NCBI GenBank assembly: GCA_002633005.1
Contig: NMRA01000421.1
Location: 272,542 to 336,541, forward strand
DNA from: Phoronis australis
Lineage: Eukaryota; Phoronida; Phoronidae
Reading direction: 5' to 3'
DNA: 64,000 nt
Below are positions 59,901 through 64,000 of the stretch, piece after piece. The notes beneath the pieces were generated by a model. It had not been told where the DNA came from. It saw only the letters and a program-made list of their open reading frames with translations, and made no database searches. Each line of letters starts with the position of its first letter. Within the stretch, counting starts at the first letter, position 1. Made by a program: the position numbers and the translations under genes.

Positions 59901-62619
59901 GCTTTACTTTTTACGACAACCAACTTCTGCCACTGCCACTGGTACATCCGGTAAATTTATCTCTTCATGCACAGAAAAATAAATTTTGAACAAACTTATC
60001 GCATTGAAAACATGCTGAATAACATTAATTATGAAGTTGTATTAAATTTGAAGCAATGTTTTGTCAACACAATCATTTTTTGAAAAAGTTCGATTATGAA
60101 AGTTGATTTCCGTTTCCTGTTTAGGTTTCTGAGAAGTGTTTCTGCTCTTGCTAATAGCGCAGGTTCTTTTAGTGAACAGCAGCGTTTGTGCTGTTTATAT
60201 AGCGCATTCATCCCGTAGCAAGTGGTGTTTAATAGCGTGTAAAGTACAAGACTCTAAACAATTACATTTAAATGTGTGAATGATTCTTCCAGTGGATAGG
60301 AATCAACTTCAGTTGACAACGTGGTGGTAGACAGTACCGCCGTCTCAAGTTCAACTGGCCGCAGACGCTGATGCGGTAGTCATCATATAGCCCCTCCATA
60401 CGCCGGAGGCTTTTCAGTGAATTATGCCTTGTCGCTGATTGGAACATGAATGTCATTTGCTATTAGTATCTTTTGTGCCTACAGGGACACCTTTAACTCT
60501 TCTCAGCTCGACCAAATACTCCCACGATCAAACTTTTTTCGAACAGAACTTCATGTTCATTCAGTTGCCCAAATCAGCAACTAACCATTTTATGCTATTC
60601 GTACAAGGATATATGACGTCATATCCCTTGGCGCTAGCAGTGTAAAATATGGCTAGTTACCAATTTGGGCAACTAAACGGAAGACTGGTGGAAAAAAATG
60701 ATTGCAGAAGTATTTGTTAAAGCTGAGAAGAGTTAAAGACGTCAGTGTCCTAAGGTATCCCTCCCATGCTCAAAAGGTATTTATAGCAACTTACATGGAT
60801 TAATCATTAGGCTTGCACTGGCCGCTCGTCATTGGGGAATTCTGAGCAGCACTGGCGATGTTAGAGCTAAGTCCATTTCCCAACTTGGTGAATGCTTTTG
60901 CAACTTGACAATAAAAATTAATTTCAGGAAACCTACTCGTGTGTCGACTCACACTCAGCCCGTATCGAGTCGGGCCGCAAACAACATTCTTACTATGATT
61001 CCGAGCCCAAAAATAGCAACCAAATGTTCCTTCCATTTCATGTCCGTCACCCCCCCCCCCCCCCNTACTGCAATGAAATGTTCAACTGTGTAGGGGGTGC
61101 CAGCGCTGTTGGTAATGGTGATTTCGCGCTTCGTAGTAAGATCTCGTGTAGGTGCTGCCGCTTGTCGTCTGCAAGTGACAATGTCAATACAGCAGCTTCC
61201 ATAAGAAAACAAGATGAAGTAAACGTCAATTTGTTAAGTAATAAGTTTTGTATTAACTACTCTGCATCATTTAGCTTTATTTTGCAAGCCACAAGTTATG
61301 TTAATATTTTGGACCTAAATGTCTTGCTCATCAAAATGCCCATGTGGCTGGCGTACCCCTGCCATAACCTGGGGATAGAGGGGGAATCCCTGCCCAATTT
61401 TTTTAGGTTAACATCAATGAAATGTGCGACCCTGGCATAGGTAGAACCTCTGCCCAATTTTTTGTGTCAACATTATGCCCATGTGGCCGGTGTACCCCCG
61501 CCGTAATCTGGGGATAGGGAGAAAGTATTTGAATAATAATTTTTGACAATGGCTATAAGTCTTCAGATGTTTTAGCTATTTTGGCTAATTCCTTTAAAAG
61601 TCTTGCACAAGTCTGGAATCAGTGTGAGGCAAAAGCTTCCAGCGTATGTAGGGCCTATGGGATGACCACCGTCACTACTGCAGCCAGTTGAGACGGTGGT
61701 ACTGTCTATTGTCCATGACGATTGACTGTTCGTTGACGTATTTCGTTAGGCGTAGGCTGGAACAAATCCCATTACCTTTTGTACTATATCTGCATTCTAA
61801 GATCACATAGATGGCGCTTAAAATTGAACCCACAACCCAGGCTCAAGAATCTTTGCCTTTATGAAATACAATAACTATTATTAAGTTTATTGAGAATCTC
61901 AGCAACTTCTCCTCACTCATTTCGTTCTTATGGAAACAGGCACCTCTCACATGAGCAGTGCAGCCGATAGGGGGCTGAGGGACTATAGCCCCCCTACATA
62001 TTTTAGTGCTGTGCCGCCTGTGTCGCACCCCTGTTATTTTCTTCAGAGCACTCCCTGTGTCTTGGAATTCACCATCAGGCAGCCCTGCCCACTCTCTGCC
62101 AGGCTCTGGACTTCTGGAGACACTTAATCATTGATAATGATTGAAAGATTCACTATTAAGCAAGTGCGCCTGCACTAATGTTATTGCCAGTCCGCCTTAA
62201 TGAGTGTTAAATTGAGCTAACTTCCCTTTGTAGTCCCATGCCTGTTAGTATGGATATGCGTTATTCATGTAAGTAATCTTATTTGACGTCTTCTATCCAA
62301 CAGTGCCAAATATTCCAGTTATCACATAGCAAAGACAGTTCACCCTATTTCATTTCTGTAATACCTCTTGTGTCTCCAGCATGTTTAGACAACTCAGATG
62401 GAATCTCTAAAACAGCGTCGAATTACTCGTGGACTCCTTGTTTTTCGCATATTCCACCAATGCAACACAATTGGTATGCCATTGCCGCAAAAACGCATTA
62501 TCTTGTCAGCAAGAAGACTCGTATAATTTTCTTTTGTACTTGCAGGTATTTGTACAGTTTATTTAAGTATTTGGAAATTTCATAAAGAGATTACTGCGAA
62601 AGTTCCGCTATGAGCATCA
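59901..62619. other. Divergent spacer between RRP7A and NAA60
   Basis: Probably holds both promoters and the NAA60 5' UTR. It contains a TIR element at 60485-60750 and a run of 15 C followed by N (61050-61065). Open frames on the minus strand at 60800-61230 (one with a hydrophobic stretch, HLVAIFGLGIIVRMLFAAR) are not familiar; I cannot say whether they are coding. Confidence 0.4.
60485..60750. mobile_element. 266-bp TIR element upstream of NAA60
   Basis: The left end GGACACCTTTAACTCTTCTC is inverted at the right (GAGAAGAGTTAAAGACGTCAGTGTCC, with a 4-base insertion), and the inner arms also pair (CAGTTGCCCAAATCAG / CCAATTTGGGCAACTAAAC). Non-coding, MITE-like. Confidence 0.75.
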
Positions 62620-63401
62620 ATGAACGGAGTTATAAAGTTATCAATTCAGAATGAGCTGCAGCTACGCTTCCTGAGCCCTGACGATTTGGACGAAATAAAA
62701 TGTCTTTGTGCTGACTGGTTCCCTATTGAGTACGTAATGTGGTGTGAAAGGTTTTTCTGTTATACGTTTCCATGTTCTACAGCTACTACAAACCAGCTTT
62801 CTGTCAAAAAATATTATGATTTAGACATTTTACCAATTAAAATTCACTTCCTGACCAGCTGAGAGGCATTAGAGATTTATATATTTTTTAACAACAAATC
62901 AATATCTATTTTGCCTTATTGAGAGAAGTTATAACTTTGATTTTACTGAATAATTTATTTGTTTAATGTATCTATTTATTTGTCATCTGTCACGTCACTT
63001 CATCCTACGGTCCCTTTCAGCTCATTTTCGCATATCGCTGTTTTCTTTCGCATCTCTCATTCCTTCTGTATTATTATTTATTCATAATTTTTATTTTCTT
63101 TGTTTTATATAAACTAACTATTAAATTCACAGACCCTGAGACATTGTGAATCTCTGATCTGTGACAGCACATGGTTGGGTAAAAGTGATGTGTCGGAGCA
63201 GTCTTTTTTCCAAAGTTCAGTAGTCTATATGTGTTTATAATCTGCATGAATATAATTATATTGTATTGCAGCTACCCAGAAACATGGTATCAGGACATTA
63301 CAAGTGACCAGCGGTTCTATTCATTAGCTGCAACGCATCACACAAAGATCATAGGAATGATTGTGGCTGAAGTGAAGCATAAGTCTAGGATGAACATGGA
63401 G
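62620..63401 (+). CDS. NAA60: N-alpha-acetyltransferase 60, first two coding exons (gene runs off the right edge)
   Basis: NAA60 (NatF) is a GNAT-family acetyltransferase on the Golgi membrane that acetylates the N-termini of membrane proteins facing the cytosol. Coding exons 62620-62729 and 63272-63401 join with a split codon (GA|C) and give the first 80 of about 240 residues. Exon 1 has the LSPDDLDEIKCLCADWFPI block and exon 2 YPETWYQDIT, FYSLAATH and IIGMIVAEVK, all in the human order. The last is the beta-strand pair that leads into the acetyl-CoA site. The residue at the junction becomes Asp, where human has Glu. The donor at 63402 is GTATGG. The acetyl-CoA-binding loop and the C-terminal Golgi-anchoring helices lie beyond the window. 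Confidence 0.94.
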
Positions 63402-63601
63402 GTATGGTCATGTACAAGTCTGTAAGCTATAGTAAGTGTTGCTTTGGTAATGTGTCTATTACTTTGGGGCATCCTGTTGCACACAGTGGCGAAGGTTGAA
63501 AGTTTTGAATTAATTTTGCAACGCATCATAAAAAATCAAGTCGTAGGATGAGGCAAGTTAACACTACTTTTTTCCTATGATTAGGCCAAAAATGCGTAGT
63601 T

Positions 63602-63879
63602 GGTTCTGGTCTCTACCCCAACTTATTTTGAGACCTGCGCTCACTGACTAAAACAACAAAAAATGCACCTGCATCAATTTTAGCCAAGGTCTCATGGTTT
63701 TTGGAAAAGGAGCACAAAGGCACGTAAGCAAGGGTAAACAAGGTTTAAAATGACATGATTTGCCAAGCCATGAATAAAAAGAATATAAACTTGTCTTATG
63801 TAGATTTTCTTTTTTGAAAAAGAGATCTAATAAAAAACACCATGGACTTGATTTTCAAAAAATATCTGAGACCAGAACC
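63602..63879. mobile_element. 278-bp MITE with GGTTCTGGTCTC ends in a NAA60 intron
   Basis: Starts GGTTCTGGTCTC and ends GAGACCAGAACC, exact inverses of each other. A related pair of ends surrounds the dispersed repeat in RRP7A intron 3 (about 54422 and 56296), so this may be an uninterrupted copy of that host element. Confidence 0.7.
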
Positions 63880-64000
63880 TAGTATGCTTTTTGGTCGTAT
63901 ACTGTGAATGTTTTGGTTTAAAGCCTAATGCAACGTCATCTTAGGGAAATGTTTCTTGTTTAATGTTTCGAGGTGGAACACTCTGTTTTTTGTTTTTTAA

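Noticed and set aside
62610-62619. Alternative NAA60 start at ATG 62610
   Set aside because: It is out of frame with the conserved exon; 62620 gives the proper N-terminus.

Overview
This is nuclear DNA from an animal. Genes are split by many GT-AG introns, protein-coding sequence is sparse, and the recognisable products (galactokinase 1, the ciliary protein B9D1, Integrator subunit 15, the rRNA-processing factor RRP7A, the Golgi acetyltransferase NAA60, a rhodopsin-type peptide GPCR) are metazoan. The large repeat-filled introns and the similarity of exons to vertebrate proteins suggest an invertebrate deuterostome (cephalochordate, hemichordate or echinoderm type), but the sequence does not settle the phylum. 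The single N bases at 4525, 6598, 33983, 49898, 59564 and 61065 mark assembly joins, and two of them lie beside near-identical direct duplications.

Layout. 1-1.9 kb: last three coding exons of GALK1 (+). 4.0-16.7 kb: complete B9D1 (+, six coding exons), its introns swollen by a 2.8-kb CAGGG-ended DNA element, a fragment of a relative, a decayed RNase-H-bearing LINE and a 1.6-kb element in a TTAA target. 17.4-36.1 kb: a direct segmental duplication carrying two paralogous three-exon peptide GPCR genes (-). The two copies have since gained different mobile elements, and one holds a dead THAP-type gene and a 35-bp minisatellite. 39.9-47.1 kb: complete INTS15 (+, six coding exons). 48.7-59.9 kb: complete RRP7A (-, eight coding exons), convergent with INTS15. 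62.6-63.4 kb: first two coding exons of NAA60 (+), divergent from RRP7A and running off the window.

The single-copy genes are unrelated housekeeping functions (galactose metabolism, ciliary transition zone, snRNA/mRNA processing, ribosome biogenesis, N-terminal acetylation) and look like chance neighbours. The most interesting material is the GPCR duplication, where the record of insertions and an uneven divergence profile can be read directly, and a dispersed repeat (about 18.0-19.1, 43.8-44.5, 54.6-56.2 and 57.0-57.3 kb) that repeatedly carries a CTCF-like core motif. I did not find a convincing wholly new multi-gene system.
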